Positions 6,683 through 20,700 are shown, counted from the first letter of the stretch. The stretch: DNA of 64,000 nt from Colletes latitarsis (GCF_051014445.1 NC_135136.1:24570001-24634000); one strand, 5' to 3'. Translations and numbers: made by a program. The notes: generated by a model from the sequence alone, not told the origin.

Positions 6683-6779
6683 ATCAGCGTGGCCGTGAGT
6701 GATAAGGTGTTTGCCTGCAAGTTCGAGCTTCTTCTTTTGCTCTGCAGATTCGAACCCTGGTAGAACAAATCTTTTTTTT
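6683..6779 (+). pseudogene. tRNA-like Pol III unit (tRNA-Ser/Leu-type, degenerate)
   Basis: TGGCCGTGAGTGATAAGG (6690-6707) resembles box A of serine/leucine tRNAs, with GCC/GGT able to form the D stem. GATTCGAACCC (6747-6757) resembles box B, with three central pairs of the T stem intact and two mismatched. The A-B spacing suits a tRNA with a long variable arm. T8 at 6772-6779 is a good Pol III terminator. The acceptor stem (ATCAGCG against TAGAACA) does not pair and no proper anticodon stem forms, so it is not a working tRNA. It may be a tRNA pseudogene or the head of a tRNA-derived SINE. Confidence 0.5.
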
Positions 6780-7115
6780 ATTTTTTCAATCATATTTTCG
6801 TACAATCGTACATAACATGTGACATTATATTTTTGTATGCCCTTCGAATATTTCTTTTTTTTAAAGTTGAATTTAACCAAAATTACATTTATAACATAAT
6901 ATGTTATTTTCAATGTACGAAGTACATGAATCTGGATGGTACTTTTCGTAAAAACAGTCAAAACATAAAAATTTCAAGCACCACGTGCATCTAACGAAAG
7001 TTCTGTTTTCACAGAAATTACAAAATTTTCTATTTAATGATGATGATGGAATGGAATGACCGCTTCATTTACATTGATAAAATGTGAACCTTTTTTTGGA
7101 TAGTCGTACCTCGTA

Positions 7116-7143
7116 CTTTTTACCTTATACTTGAGGTAAAAAG
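7116..7143. repeat. Hairpin CTTTTTACCT-8 nt-AGGTAAAAAG
   Basis: Perfect 10-bp arms (7116-7125 and 7134-7143) around TATACTTG, followed by GGGTATAACCGGGTAAAAC. This is the longest perfect short-loop inverted repeat I found in the unit. It could be a MITE relic or a transcript hairpin; no further homology is recognised. Confidence 0.65.
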
Positions 7144-7401
7144 GGGTATAACCGGGTAAAACAGTTTTATGACATTACCTGCTAACTCATGTTACTGTTC
7201 TGATGAAAATGAAACGCTATGTTTTGTATTCGACTATGTCCTTTTAAAATTTTTAATCCAACCCATACTTTGTATTAAACTGGTAAACGGGATCACTTTT
7301 CTTTTGTGGTTTAAACGGTTTGATGGTGCACGTTATTAATTCTGATGGATCGATACAATTATTTTTTTATGCAAAGTTAAGCCAAATCAAACATATAATA
7401 C

Positions 7402-7432
7402 TATACGGTTTATACGGTTTTATTATACGGTT
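7402..7432 (+). repeat. Triple TATACGGTT direct repeat
   Basis: Copies at 7402-7410, 7411-7419 and 7424-7432; the first two abut. Nothing is known to attach to it. Confidence 0.6.
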
Positions 7433-8860
7433 ATCTAAAAACATATCGAGGAAAATCATTATTAATTAATTTCTGCAACTATTAATTCTACTACTAAGTT
7501 TTGTTTATGTTATAAAAATAAAAACTCTCCTTATTGAAAAATCCCACAGCGTGCACGATACTGGCAAAGAGTGGATTCTCATTTTAATTTATTAATTTTC
7601 AATCTTAAACTATTGATTTTGAAAAATCGTATTAATAATATACATATGTTACGCTCACATATAAGAATAATAATAAGAAAAAAATTTCTTTTTTTTTCAA
7701 TAATTAAAATATGATCAGGGGGTTTTAAAACCCATTTATTTTCGTAAAATAAATTTTACAAAATTTCTTTTTCAAACTACTTACGTACTTTGCTTATGTG
7801 CGCCTACATCGTCATGTGCGTCGGAAAGTAAAAATGCCTGGGCAGTCAGTCGAGAATCTCGACTCGAGATTCCAAATCGTATGCCGTTGACGGGAGGTCG
7901 GATTTCAGTTGTTAAGAGCGAGAAGGCAAATGTGAGCCTTTCTCTCTCGACTCTCACGAGGCGGTCCGAAATTACTTCGGGCAGCGTCAGTTTGCCTTTG
8001 TCGACTTTCCGAAACATTACGAGCTCACGTACGCGTGAGAGAGCACACTATGCCTTCGGTGCACTTCTGGCACCTCTGATTTCAGACACTTCCTCTAAAC
8101 CAATCAAAAAACTTTTCGAACAAAAGTTACACAGAAATGACAACACTTGACAAGAAATTAGCAAAACAGTTTTTATTCAACAAAAAATCAAGGTCGTTTC
8201 AATTTTTTTTTAACAAAAATATATAATTTTTGTCTATCGATTTGTTTGTTGTATCTTTGTATTCTCTTTAAAAAAAAAGTGTAAGAGGTCTTAGGTCGAA
8301 AATTGACTGGAATTCTTTAGAAGCTATGATTTTTGTTCCGAATTCCCATTCACGCGACACACTGTCTCCGCTCCGCCGCCCCCGGAGGAGGATTAAACTT
8401 CATTAAATAAACGAAATACAGTTTGAAACCCTCCTATAACACGGTAGATCGGTTCCTATAAAATGCCGTGTTGTCTGAAACCGTGTTATATGAGACCTAA
8501 CCCAGAGCCAGTTCACTCGAAAAGGGAGGGGAGTTTATGGTCCGAAAACTTATTAAAAACGAATATTTTTTTTTAATTCAATGACAGAATTTACCACACA
8601 GTATTTGTTTAAATAAGTAATATATTTAACATAACAGGAAATAATTAAATAAATATGAATGAGCGCAAGCAGGCTGTTGCAGCTCGTAATGCAAATCAAA
8701 ACGTAACATACGAGAAACGTCGCGAGAAGGCGTCCCCAAGACGAAAGAAACAAAACCGTCAACGATGTGAATGACGCGCATCTCAACGACCTATTTTATA
8801 TCAAACACATATAGATCGCTTTCTCACATTCTACATAAGCAATTTAATTTTTCTATGTAT

Positions 8861-10059
8861 ACAGGGTGTTCGACCACCCCTGGGAAAAATTTTAATGGGA
8901 GATTCTAGAGGCCAAAATAAGACGAAAATCAAGAATATCAATTTGTTGATGGAGGCTTCGTTAAAAAGTTAAATTAAATTAAATTAAATTAAAAAATTTC
9001 AAATCGTTTTGGAAAAATTATTTTCGGTTGCGGGGGTCAATTACAATCATTTTTTATGAATACACATATCCCCGACAATCCTACCCTCCTTCGAGAAAAA
9101 AATTCGGGTAGGTGGTGAAATTTCTCGGCGAAAAAAAAAATTTTTGAAATCGTTCTAAAAAAATTATTTCCGATTGCAAGGGTCGATTATAATCATTTTT
9201 TATGAATAGATATACCCCGGAAATCCTACCCAGTTTGGAGAAAAAAATTCGAGAGGGTGTGAAATTTTTCAACAAAATTAAAAAATTTTTAATCGTTCTA
9301 AAAAAATTATTTCTGATTGCAGGGACCAATTATAATAATTTTTGGTCGATAGACATACCCTCGAAATCGTAACCATTTTCGAGAAAAAAATTCCTTACCG
9401 AAAATACAATTTCAGACGAAAAATGCTTCCCGTAAATTTTATGTTTGAATCTTTAAAACACCATAACTTCTGAACGGATTGGACGATTTTAATGTTAAAA
9501 AAGCCAAACGCCGCGTATTTTAGTGTAGAATATGTAACAATTATAAAAATATTGGAAAGGTTGTTCCTTGGCCCCGTAATGTTAGAAAACCCCCATAAAA
9601 ATGGTCCAATTTTCAACTTATATAGCCATAACTCCTATAATAGTGAATATATTTCAATGAAACTTTTTTCTCAAGTAGAGCCCATAGGTACCTACAAAAA
9701 AGTATTAAACAACTTTTCTGTAGGACGTCAAGCGAAATTATTAAAAATCAAAAACGAATTTTTAAGAAAAATCAACAGGGGATAGGTAGGTAGGTAGGTA
9801 GGTAGGTAGGTAGGTGCCTAAATTTTTCGGCGAAATTGAAAAGTTTCAAATCGTTCTGGAAAAATTATTTTCGGTTGCGGAGGTAAATTATAATCATTTT
9901 CGGTGAATAGACATACTCCCGAAATCTTACCCACTTTCGAGAAAAAATTCAGTATTGGCGGAACTTTAAACGTTAATAACTTTTTAACGAAGCCACCATC
10001 AACAAATTGGTATTCTTGATTTTCGTCTTATTTTGGCCTCTAGAATGTATGTATGTATA
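8861..10059. mobile_element. 1.2-kb TIR element, copy in unit 2
   Basis: Carries G at 9255 inside the minisatellite and the uninterrupted TAGG tract. Like units 1 and 4, it keeps T at unit position 2073. Confidence 0.75.
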
Positions 10060-13000
10060 ACAGAAAACAAAAAAACACAAAAAATATTATTTTAATTTAA
10101 CGCAACCTTAATTTAATAAATTATAATTTCTAATAATATATTTTTTCATGTAAAGCCACTATATTTCTTTCATTATTCTTTCGCGTCATTACTTTAAGGT
10201 AATTTAGGTTTTAAATATGTTAAGCAAAAATCATGTTATCCAGTGCTGTACAAAGGTTTTCGCAATTTTCTTATCGTGTTAGAGCGAAAGCGTGTTATAG
10301 GGGATATGATGCCGTGTTGCAGGGGACAAGCATCCCTGTATAGGGAAATTCTCTTTTACAAATGTCGACGGAATCCCGACGTAACACCTGTATTCACGAG
10401 TTGTTATTAATGAAGTTGAAGGTAGACGATCAACCAAGATTCACACGTAACCAGTCTTCCGAATTCAAGGACACTTCAATTTGGCGACAAGCATGGGATG
10501 CTGCTCACGAAATACACGAAACTTTCGTCGTGAGAGTAGCAGGTGAAATTTACTTACATAACCTAAATCGAGCACGTACTCTACCTCACTTACGGGCACG
10601 AACGTAAGGCGATTTATACAGTCGATATCGCCGATTTTTACAAAAGGTAAGTTTTAACATTTAAGTAAACAAAGCCTCTGTAAGTTTTATTTTCCATACT
10701 TCAAAAGTAAAAATAAATACATGAAAAAAGAAAAAAACGTTCTTGACAAGTCCTATAAAATACTTGAGTTCAGTTTGTTCATAATTCATCGGTAAAAGAA
10801 TCTAACTCTATGTTATCCGATACACAAGATATAAAGTCAGTTTCTCCTTTCATTATTAGATGCGTTGACTTTAATTTTATAAATTATGATGATAAGTATG
10901 ATGATTTTACAGAAAGAGTTTATTTTTAATATTAAAGATTTCCTATATAAAGACAAGAAGGATATTTTTACCAATATCTATCTATCTATCTTAATATTCT
11001 TCCCACTTGGCCCACTTACTTTAACGAGTCTGAGTAAATCATCAGTACTATCTCTATTTTTATTAATAAAAATAATAGTTGGATAACATAGAACTTAATA
11101 TTATTAGTCACACCACTAATAAAATGAATCTGCGATTCCATATCCAAAGATATAGTATAAGCTAGAAAATTCAGATTATTCAAGTTACTTCTATCACTGG
11201 TCAAATTTTTTATGAAATTCATGCTCTTTAAAATATAATTATAATCTACTGGGACTTTTAGTTAACTTATGTTTTAATAAATCAATAATCAAAGTATCTA
11301 TAATTAATATTAAAATCAAATAAGAGTAGTCGAAATAGTATTAATATTATCTTTTGTTAATACTATCAGTCTCTGATATTTAAATTTTATTAAATATTTT
11401 AAATCTGTTATCACCTTGTTCAAATAATTTATTACTAGCTTTGATAATATATTTTGGGATGGATGTTTTAAGAATGGAATAAAAGGAATTCAGTTGTGAA
11501 TTTTTATGAGGAATAAAGGGATATTATTATACTATCAACATGTATATCGTTCTTTAACTTGCCCATTTAGATATTTATATACTTGTATAAATATAAACCC
11601 ACACTAAAATCATGTAAATATCTAAATCATTTTTAAATCTATGATTTGGAAAATTTTAGGGACTTGGAACTTAATTCATCTTTTATCTTACAGTTTTATC
11701 ACACTTTAGAAGATAAAAATCATAATTAAACTTACATATACATAAATAATAATTTAATTTATTTTGTATAAAAACAGTCCTCTTCGTGCCTTTATATTTT
11801 CATTTTCTATGACCAAAAATTCGAAATTCGTTTCATTTTTACAAAAAAAGTGATTGGGATGTCCCAATCGGTAAGTATCATTTGTCGATTATCTTAAATA
11901 TCTTATTATATTTTTTATATACTAAATTTTCAAACCTCTTTACCTTGATATCTTCTTTTTCATGTAATTTGAATACTTTTCTAAAGTAATCTTTTGTAAA
12001 ATGTTCTGTTAATCTAAATTATCTAATAAATCTATATCAGAATTAGTTAATTCTGTTATAAGATAAGTGAAATCAATGAAGACGAAGTTGCCAATATCAA
12101 TTAAGTCAACTACTTTTGGTAATACATTTGGTTAAACATTCTTTCTTATTTTTTATCTCTGAATTTCGAGATTACACAGATTAAAAAAATTTGTCTCTCT
12201 TTATTATTGTATCTATTTTTTCAGAGGGTAAATAGGTTCGTCATCCCCTTCTTCATTTGGCTTATCTTCATTTTCTTTCTTTCTTTCTTTCTTTCTTTAT
12301 TTGAAATTTGAAAAGTCTATTATTAACTTTTATTAACTTAACCCAGACCTAACCAGACCACAATTCATCTTTCATATATTACTTCTAAATTCTTTCTTAT
12401 TAATACTTTTCTGTATTAAAAAGGTAAGTAGTCTTTCATGTGATGCTTATTCAACATTCTTACTACAGCTTGGTGTTGTTGTTGTTAATTGTTGTTTCTT
12501 TTTTTTACCAAGAATAAAGTTATTTAAGAAGTTTATGCAGAAAATTTCACGTGAAAAATTTATTTTCTTAGAAAAGTACAACGTAGAACTATGATATGAT
12601 ATGTTGTTTGTTTATAAAATCATCAATAACTACGTATAAATATGGAATTATATGGATTATATGGAAATATGGAATTATTCTATATTCTAACATTTAAACG
12701 ACATTATACATACAATAATTGTATTAACCATATATCCAAGCTAACCAGTTTAGCCAGCATATGGACTTCTTTAACAGTTCTCCGTATTCCTTCAAATAGC
12801 ATGTCATTAGTGTTGTACGCACTGCATCTCATATTATACGCAATTAATGTGACTTTTATACATATTATGCAACTGTATTATATCAACAAAGGGTGTACAA
12901 ACCCGTAAATAAATAAATAAATAAATAAATAAAGAAGTATTAAAAAAAGGGTAACGTGGAACTTGAAATGATTTTTTAGTTATTTTCTTTGGATATTAAA

Positions 13001-13266
13001 GTAGATTTCATTGGATGTAAGAGTAGATGTAATTGGACAGTTAAGTATTTTTTATTATACTGTTAAAGCAATGTGTTTTAAGGGGAGGAGGTTTAAACAC
13101 CTCGCCTAACCTAACCTCGTCCGGATCTCGAGGGAAGGAACGCTGGGCAAATGGAAAATAATCGGTGCAAGTTGAATTTATTTTCGCTTAGTCGCCTTAT
13201 ACGATTAAGCCGTTTATTTCTTAAATTTTACTCTTAATTACAATAGATAGAAGAAAATAATTTTCT

Positions 13267-13891
13267 AATTTGTTGATGGAGACTTCGTTAAAAAGTAATT
13301 ATTAACGTTTAAAGTTCCGTCGGTAAAATGCGCAAGATTTCGGGGGTATGTCTATTCCACTAAAAATGATTGTAATTGACCCCCGCAACCGCAAATAATT
13401 TTTCCAAAACGATTTGAATTGAATTTTTTTTTCCGTCGAACAACCGTTTTCACACCTTCTCGAATTTTTTTCTAGAAAGTGGGTAGGATTTCTGGGGTAT
13501 GTCTGTTCACCAAAAATGATTCTAATTGACCCCCACAGCTAACAATATTTTTTTCAGAACGATTTGAAATATTTTAATTTCGTCGAAAAATTTCACACCT
13601 TCTCGAATTTTTTTCTAGAAAGTGGGTAGGATTTCGAGGGTATGTGTCATTACGCAATGACCAAAAATGATTGTAATTGACCCCCGCAACCGAAAATAAT
13701 TTTTCCAAAACGATTTGAATTGAATTTTTTTTTCTCTGTCACCTAATTAGATTTTCGGTAAGGAATTTTTTTCTCGAAAATGCGTAGGATCTCGGGGGGT
13801 ATGTGTAATGACCAAAAATTATTGTAATTTACCCTCACAACCGAAAATAATTTTTTTAGAACGATTTGAAAAATTTTTTACCTCTTGTTTT
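13267..13891. mobile_element. Truncated inverted relative, copy in unit 2
   Basis: Same four reversed monomers as 5601-6225. Further copies are at 20933, 28599, 36265, 43931, 51597 and 59259. Confidence 0.7.
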
Positions 13892-14348
13892 ATAGTTGTT
13901 CCTTCCGATCCATAGGCATAATTTATGAAAAATCTTTTAAATGTTTCATATAAATCTTGGCAAGAATTAAATTTTCTGTAAAAAAAAATTAAATAAATTT
14001 GTTCTCTGCCTTCTCTAGAAAAGAAAAAATTAAATGAGATGAAATCTTATACATTACATGCTTACTTAAATCGCATTGAAAACGAATACCACAAATGTTT
14101 CAGAATAATCTGCAAAATGGTCTCACTCGCAAAGGGTTAATTGAGAAATAAATGTTTGGTAATTGAAAACAGGTAAGCAGGTTATTAACCAGCTGTTTTT
14201 TTCGCTAAGACAAATTGAAAACTCGGTTCTAACAAGGAAAAGTTGGAATGGTACCCGGTTTTGGGTTAGGTTTTACTTTAAGATATGTATTATTAAAGTT
14301 ATTACAGGTACTATTTTCAGAAATAGAACTATATTCTATTCACCACTA

Positions 14349-14445
14349 ATCAGCGTGGCCGTGAGTGATAAGGTGTTTGCCTGCAAGTTCGAGCTTCTTC
14401 TTTTGCTCTGCAGATTCGAACCCTGGTAGAACAAATCTTTTTTTT
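14349..14445 (+). pseudogene. tRNA-like Pol III unit, copy in unit 2
   Basis: Same boxes and T8 run as the copy at 6683; no difference seen. Confidence 0.5.
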
Positions 14446-16526
14446 ATTTTTTCAATCATATTTTCGTACAATCGTACATAACATGTGACATTATATTTTT
14501 GTATGCCCTTCGAATATTTCTTTTTTTTAAAGTTGAATTTAACCAAAATTACATTTATAACATAATATGTTATTTTCAATGTACGAAGTACATGAATCTG
14601 GATGGTACTTTTCGTAAAAACAGTCAAAACATAAAAATTTCAAGCACCACGTGCATCTAACGAAAGTTCTGTTTTCACAGAAATTACAAAATTTTCTATT
14701 TAATGATGATGATGGAATGGAATGACCGCTTCATTTACATTGATAAAATGTGAACCTTTTTTTGGATAGTCGTACCTCGTACTTTTTACCTTATACTTGA
14801 GGTAAAAAGGGGTATAACCGGGTAAAACAGTTTTATGACATTACCTGCTAACTCATGTTACTGTTCTGATGAAAATGAAACGCTATGTTTTGTATTCGAC
14901 TATGTCCTTTTAAAATTTTTAATCCAACCCATACTTTGTATTAAACTGGTAAACGGGATCACTTTTCTTTTGTGGTTTAAACGGTTTGATGGTGCACGTT
15001 ATTAATTCTGATGGATCGATACAATTATTTTTTTATGCAAAGTTAAGCCAAATCAAACATATAATACTATACGGTTTATACGGTTTTATTATACGGTTAT
15101 CTAAAAACATATCGAGGAAAATCATTATTAATTAATTTCTGCAACTATTAATTCTACTACTAAGTTTTGTTTATGTTATAAAAATAAAAACTCTCCTTAT
15201 TGAAAAATCCCACAGCGTGCACGATACTGGCAAAGAGTGGATTCTCATTTTAATTTATTAATTTTCAATCTTAAACTATTGATTTTGAAAAATCGTATTA
15301 ATAATATACATATGTTACGCTCACATATAAGAATAATAATAAGAAAAAAATTTCTTTTTTTTTCAATAATTAAAATATGATCAGGGGGTTTTAAAACCCA
15401 TTTATTTTCGTAAAATAAATTTTACAAAATTTCTTTTTCAAACTACTTACGTACTTTGCTTATGTGCGCCTACATCGTCATGTGCGTCGGAAAGTAAAAA
15501 TGCCTGGGCAGTCAGTCGAGAATCTCGACTCGAGATTCCAAATCGTATGCCGTTGACGGGAGGTCGGATTTCAGTTGTTAAGAGCGAGAAGGCAAATGTG
15601 AGCCTTTCTCTCTCGACTCTCACGAGGCGGTCCGAAATTACTTCGGGCAGCGTCAGTTTGCCTTTGTCGACTTTCCGAAACATTACGAGCTCACGTACGC
15701 GTGAGAGAGCACACTATGCCTTCGGTGCACTTCTGGCACCTCTGATTTCAGACACTTCCTCTAAACCAATCAAAAAACTTTTCGAACAAAAGTTACACAG
15801 AAATGACAACACTTGACAAGAAATTAGCAAAACAGTTTTTATTCAACAAAAAATCAAGGTCGTTTCAATTTTTTTTTAACAAAAATATATAATTTTTGTC
15901 TATCGATTTGTTTGTTGTATCTTTGTATTCTCTTTAAAAAAAAAGTGTAAGAGGTCTTAGGTCGAAAATTGACTGGAATTCTTTAGAAGCTATGATTTTT
16001 GTTCCGAATTCCCATTCACGCGACACACTGTCTCCGCTCCGCCGCCCCCGGAGGAGGATTAAACTTCATTAAATAAACGAAATACAGTTTGAAACCCTCC
16101 TATAACACGGTAGATCGGTTCCTATAAAATGCCGTGTTGTCTGAAACCGTGTTATATGAGACCTAACCCAGAGCCAGTTCACTCGAAAAGGGAGGGGAGT
16201 TTATGGTCCGAAAACTTATTAAAAACGAATATTTTTTTTTAATTCAATGACAGAATTTACCACACAGTATTTGTTTAAATAAGTAATATATTTAACATAA
16301 CAGGAAATAATTAAATAAATATGAATGAGCGCAAGCAGGCTGTTGCAGCTCGTAATGCAAATCAAAACGTAACATACGAGAAACGTCGCGAGAAGGCGTC
16401 CCCAAGACGAAAGAAACAAAACCGTCAACGATGTGAATGACGCGCATCTCAACGACCTATTTTATATCAAACACATATAGATCGCTTTCTCACATTCTAC
16501 ATAAGCAATTTAATTTTTCTATGTAT

Positions 16527-17725
16527 ACAGGGTGTTCGACCACCCCTGGGAAAAATTTTAATGGGAGATTCTAGAGGCCAAAATAAGACGAAAATCAAGA
16601 ATATCAATTTGTTGATGGAGGCTTCGTTAAAAAGTTAAATTAAATTAAATTAAATTAAAAAATTTCAAATCGTTTTGGAAAAATTATTTTCGGTTGCGGG
16701 GGTCAATTACAATCATTTTTTATGAATACACATATCCCCGACAATCCTACCCTCCTTCGAGAAAAAAATTCGGGTAGGTGGTGAAATTTCTCGGCGAAAA
16801 AAAAAATTTTTGAAATCGTTCTAAAAAAATTATTTCCGATTGCAAGGGTCGATTATAATCATTTTTTATGAATAGATATACCCCGGAAATCCTACCCAGT
16901 TTGGAGAAAAAAATTCGAGAGGGTGTGAAATTTTTCAAAAAAATTAAAAAATTTTTAATCGTTCTAAAAAAATTATTTCTGATTGCAGGGACCAATTATA
17001 ATAATTTTTGGTCGATAGACATACCCTCGAAATCGTAACCATTTTCGAGAAAAAAATTCCTTACCGAAAATACAATTTCAGACGAAAAATGCTTCCCGTA
17101 AATTTTATGTTTGAATCTTTAAAACACCATAACTTCTGAACGGATTGGACGATTTTAATGTTAAAAAAGCCAAACGCCGCGTATTTTAGTGTAGAATATG
17201 TAACAATTATAAAAATATTGGAAAGGTTGTTCCTTGGCCCCGTAATGTTAGAAAACCCCCATAAAAATGGTCCAATTTTCAACTTATATAGCCATAACTC
17301 CTATAATAGTGAATATATTTCAATGAAACTTTTTTCTCAAGTAGAGCCCATAGGTACCTACAAAAAAGTATTAAACAACTTTTCTGTAGGACGTCAAGCG
17401 AAATGATTAAAAATCAAAAACGAATTTTTAAGAAAAATCAACAGGGGATAGGTAGGTAGGTAGGTAGGTAGGTAGGTAGGTGCCTAAATTTTTCGGCGAA
17501 ATTGAAAAGTTTCAAATCGTTCTGGAAAAATTATTTTCGGTTGCGGAGGTAAATTATAATCATTTTCGGTGAATAGACATACTCCCGAAATCTTACCCAC
17601 TTTCGAGAAAAAATTCAGTATTGGCGGAACTTTAAACGTTAATAACTTTTTAACGAAGCCACCATCAACAAATTGGTATTCTTGATTTTCGTCTTATTTT
17701 GGCCTCTAGAATGTATGTATGTATA
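16527..17725. mobile_element. 1.2-kb TIR element, copy in unit 3
   Basis: Carries G at 16921, private A at 16939, and G at 17405. Confidence 0.75.
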
Positions 17726-20700
17726 ACAGAAAACAAAAAAACACAAAAAATATTATTTTAATTTAACGCAACCTTAATTTAATAAATTATAATTTCTAAT
17801 AATATATTTTTTCATGTAAAGCCACTATATTTCTTTCATTATTCTTTCGCGTCATTACTTTAAGGTAATTTAGGTTTTAAATATGTTAAGCAAAAATCAT
17901 GTTATCCAGTGCTGTACAAAGGTTTTCGCAATTTTCTTATCGTGTTAGAGCGAAAGCGTGTTATAGGGGATATGATGCCGTGTTGCAGGGGACAAGCATC
18001 CCTGTATAGGGAAATTCTCTTTTACAAATGTCGACGGAATCCCGACGTAACACCTGTATTCACGAGTTGTTATTAATGAAGTTGAAGGTAGACGATCAAC
18101 CAAGATTCACACGTAACCAGTCTTCCGAATTCAAGGACACTTCAATTTGGCGACAAGCATGGGATGCTGCTCACGAAATACACGAAACTTTCGTCGTGAG
18201 AGTAGCAGGTGAAATTTACTTACATAACCTAAATCGAGCACGTACTCTACCTCACTTACGGGCACGAACGTAAGGCGATTTATACAGTCGATATCGCCGA
18301 TTTTTACAAAAGGTAAGTTTTAACATTTAAGTAAACAAAGCCTCTGTAAGTTTTATTTTCCATACTTCAAAAGTAAAAATAAATACATGAAAAAAGAAAA
18401 AAACGTTCTTGACAAGTCCTATAAAATACTTGAGTTCAGTTTGTTCATAATTCATCGGTAAAAGAATCTAACTCTATGTTATCCGATACACAAGATATAA
18501 AGTCAGTTTCTCCTTTCATTATTAGATGCGTTGACTTTAATTTTATAAATTATGATGATAAGTATGATGATTTTACAGAAAGAGTTTATTTTTAATATTA
18601 AAGATTTCCTATATAAAGACAAGAAGGATATTTTTACCAATATCTATCTATCTATCTTAATATTCTTCCCACTTGGCCCACTTACTTTAACGAGTCTGAG
18701 TAAATCATCAGTACTATCTCTATTTTTATTAATAAAAATAATAGTTGGATAACATAGAACTTAATATTATTAGTCACACCACTAATAAAATGAATCTGCG
18801 ATTCCATATCCAAAGATATAGTATAAGCTAGAAAATTCAGATTATTCAAGTTACTTCTATCACTGGTCAAATTTTTTATGAAATTCATGCTCTTTAAAAT
18901 ATAATTATAATCTACTGGGACTTTTAGTTAACTTATGTTTTAATAAATCAATAATCAAAGTATCTATAATTAATATTAAAATCAAATAAGAGTAGTCGAA
19001 ATAGTATTAATATTATCTTTTGTTAATACTATCAGTCTCTGATATTTAAATTTTATTAAATATTTTAAATCTGTTATCACCTTGTTCAAATAATTTATTA
19101 CTAGCTTTGATAATATATTTTGGGATGGATGTTTTAAGAATGGAATAAAAGGAATTCAGTTGTGAATTTTTATGAGGAATAAAGGGATATTATTATACTA
19201 TCAACATGTATATCGTTCTTTAACTTGCCCATTTAGATATTTATATACTTGTATAAATATAAACCCACACTAAAATCATGTAAATATCTAAATCATTTTT
19301 AAATCTATGATTTGGAAAATTTTAGGGACTTGGAACTTAATTCATCTTTTATCTTACAGTTTTATCACACTTTAGAAGATAAAAATCATAATTAAACTTA
19401 CATATACATAAATAATAATTTAATTTATTTTGCATAAAAACAGTCCTCTTCGTGCCTTTATATTTTCATTTTCTATGACCAAAAATTCGAAATTCGTTTC
19501 ATTTTTACAAAAAAAGTGATTGGGATGTCCCAATCGGTAAGTATCATTTGTCGATTATCTTAAATATCTTATTATATTTTTTATATACTAAATTTTCAAA
19601 CCTCTTTACCTTGATATCTTCTTTTTCATGTAATTTGAATACTTTTCTAAAGTAATCTTTTGTAAAATGTTCTGTTAATCTAAATTATCTAATAAATCTA
19701 TATCAGAATTAGTTAATTCTGTTATAAGATAAGTGAAATCAATGAAGACGAAGTTGCCAATATCAATTAAGTCAACTACTTTTGGTAATACATTTGGTTA
19801 AACATTCTTTCTTATTTTTTATCTCTGAATTTCGAGATTACACAGATTAAAAAAATTTGTCTCTCTTTATTATTGTATCTATTTTTTCAGAGGGTAAATA
19901 GGTTCGTCATCCCCTTCTTCATTTGGCTTATCTTCATTTTCTTTCTTTCTTTCTTTCTTTCTTTATTTGAAATTTGAAAAGTCTATTATTAACTTTTATT
20001 AACTTAACCCAGACCTAACCAGACCACAATTCATCTTTCATATATTACTTCTAAATTCTTTCTTATTAATACTTTTCTGTATTAAAAAGGTAAGTAGTCT
20101 TTCATGTGATGCTTATTCAACATTCTTACTACAGCTTGGTGTTGTTGTTGTTAATTGTTGTTTCTTTTTTTTACCAAGAATAAAGTTATTTAAGAAGTTT
20201 ATGCAGAAAATTTCACGTGAAAAATTTATTTTCTTAGAAAAGTACAACGTAGAACTATGATATGATATGTTGTTTGTTTATAAAATCATCAATAACTACG
20301 TATAAATATGGAATTATATGGATTATATGGAAATATGGAATTATTCTATATTCTAACATTTAAACGACATTATACATACAATAATTGTATTAACCATATA
20401 TCCAAGCTAACCAGTTTAGCCAGCATATGGACTTCTTTAACAGTTCTCCGTATTCCTTCAAATAGCATGTCATTAGTGTTGTACGCACTGCATCTCATAT
20501 TATACGCAATTAATGTGACTTTTATACATATTATGCAACTGTATTATATCAACAAAGGGTGTACAAACCCGTAAATAAATAAATAAATAAATAAATAAAG
20601 AAGTATTAAAAAAAGGGTAACGTGGAACTTGAAATGATTTTTTAGTTATTTTCTTTGGATATTAAAGTAGATTTCATTGGATGTAAGAGTAGATGTAATT

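Larger units (their letters stand above)
1..7666. repeat. Array unit 1 (7,666 bp)
   Basis: Reference unit for this annotation. It carries three alleles seen in no other unit here (T at 1536, C at 1665, T at 1741) and T at 759, shared only with unit 7. It also has 1589A, 1631T, 2073T and 4101C. It is the most divergent unit, which may mean it lies nearer an edge of the array. Confidence 0.95.
6780..7666. other. AT-rich spacer, no credible gene
   Basis: Holds only small structures: a 10-bp-arm hairpin (7116-7143), a GATGATGATGGAATGGAATG simple stretch near 7038, and three TATACGGTT copies (7402-7432). The minus-strand 93-codon ORF 6680-6961 overlaps the tRNA-like unit and its T-run in antisense, and is dismissed. 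Confidence 0.5.
7667..15332. repeat. Array unit 2 (7,666 bp)
   Basis: Alleles: G at 9255 (unit position 1589), T at unit 1631, T at unit 2073, T at 11767 (unit 4101). Landmarks: 1.2-kb element 8861-10059, 81-codon ORF 10362-10607, inverted relative 13267-13891, tRNA-like unit 14349-14445. Confidence 0.95.

Noticed and set aside
6683..6779. Functional tRNA gene
   Set aside because: The acceptor stem does not pair, no 5-bp anticodon stem forms, and two of five T-stem pairs are mismatched.
6497..6961. 88-codon plus and 93-codon minus ORFs around the tRNA-like unit
   Set aside because: Both run through the Pol III boxes or the T-run and overlap each other on opposite strands, with no recognisable domain.
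1..7666. Tandem rDNA, 5S, histone or snRNA gene cluster
   Set aside because: No recognisable rRNA core, 5S internal control region, histone ORF or snRNA sequence was found in the unit on either strand.
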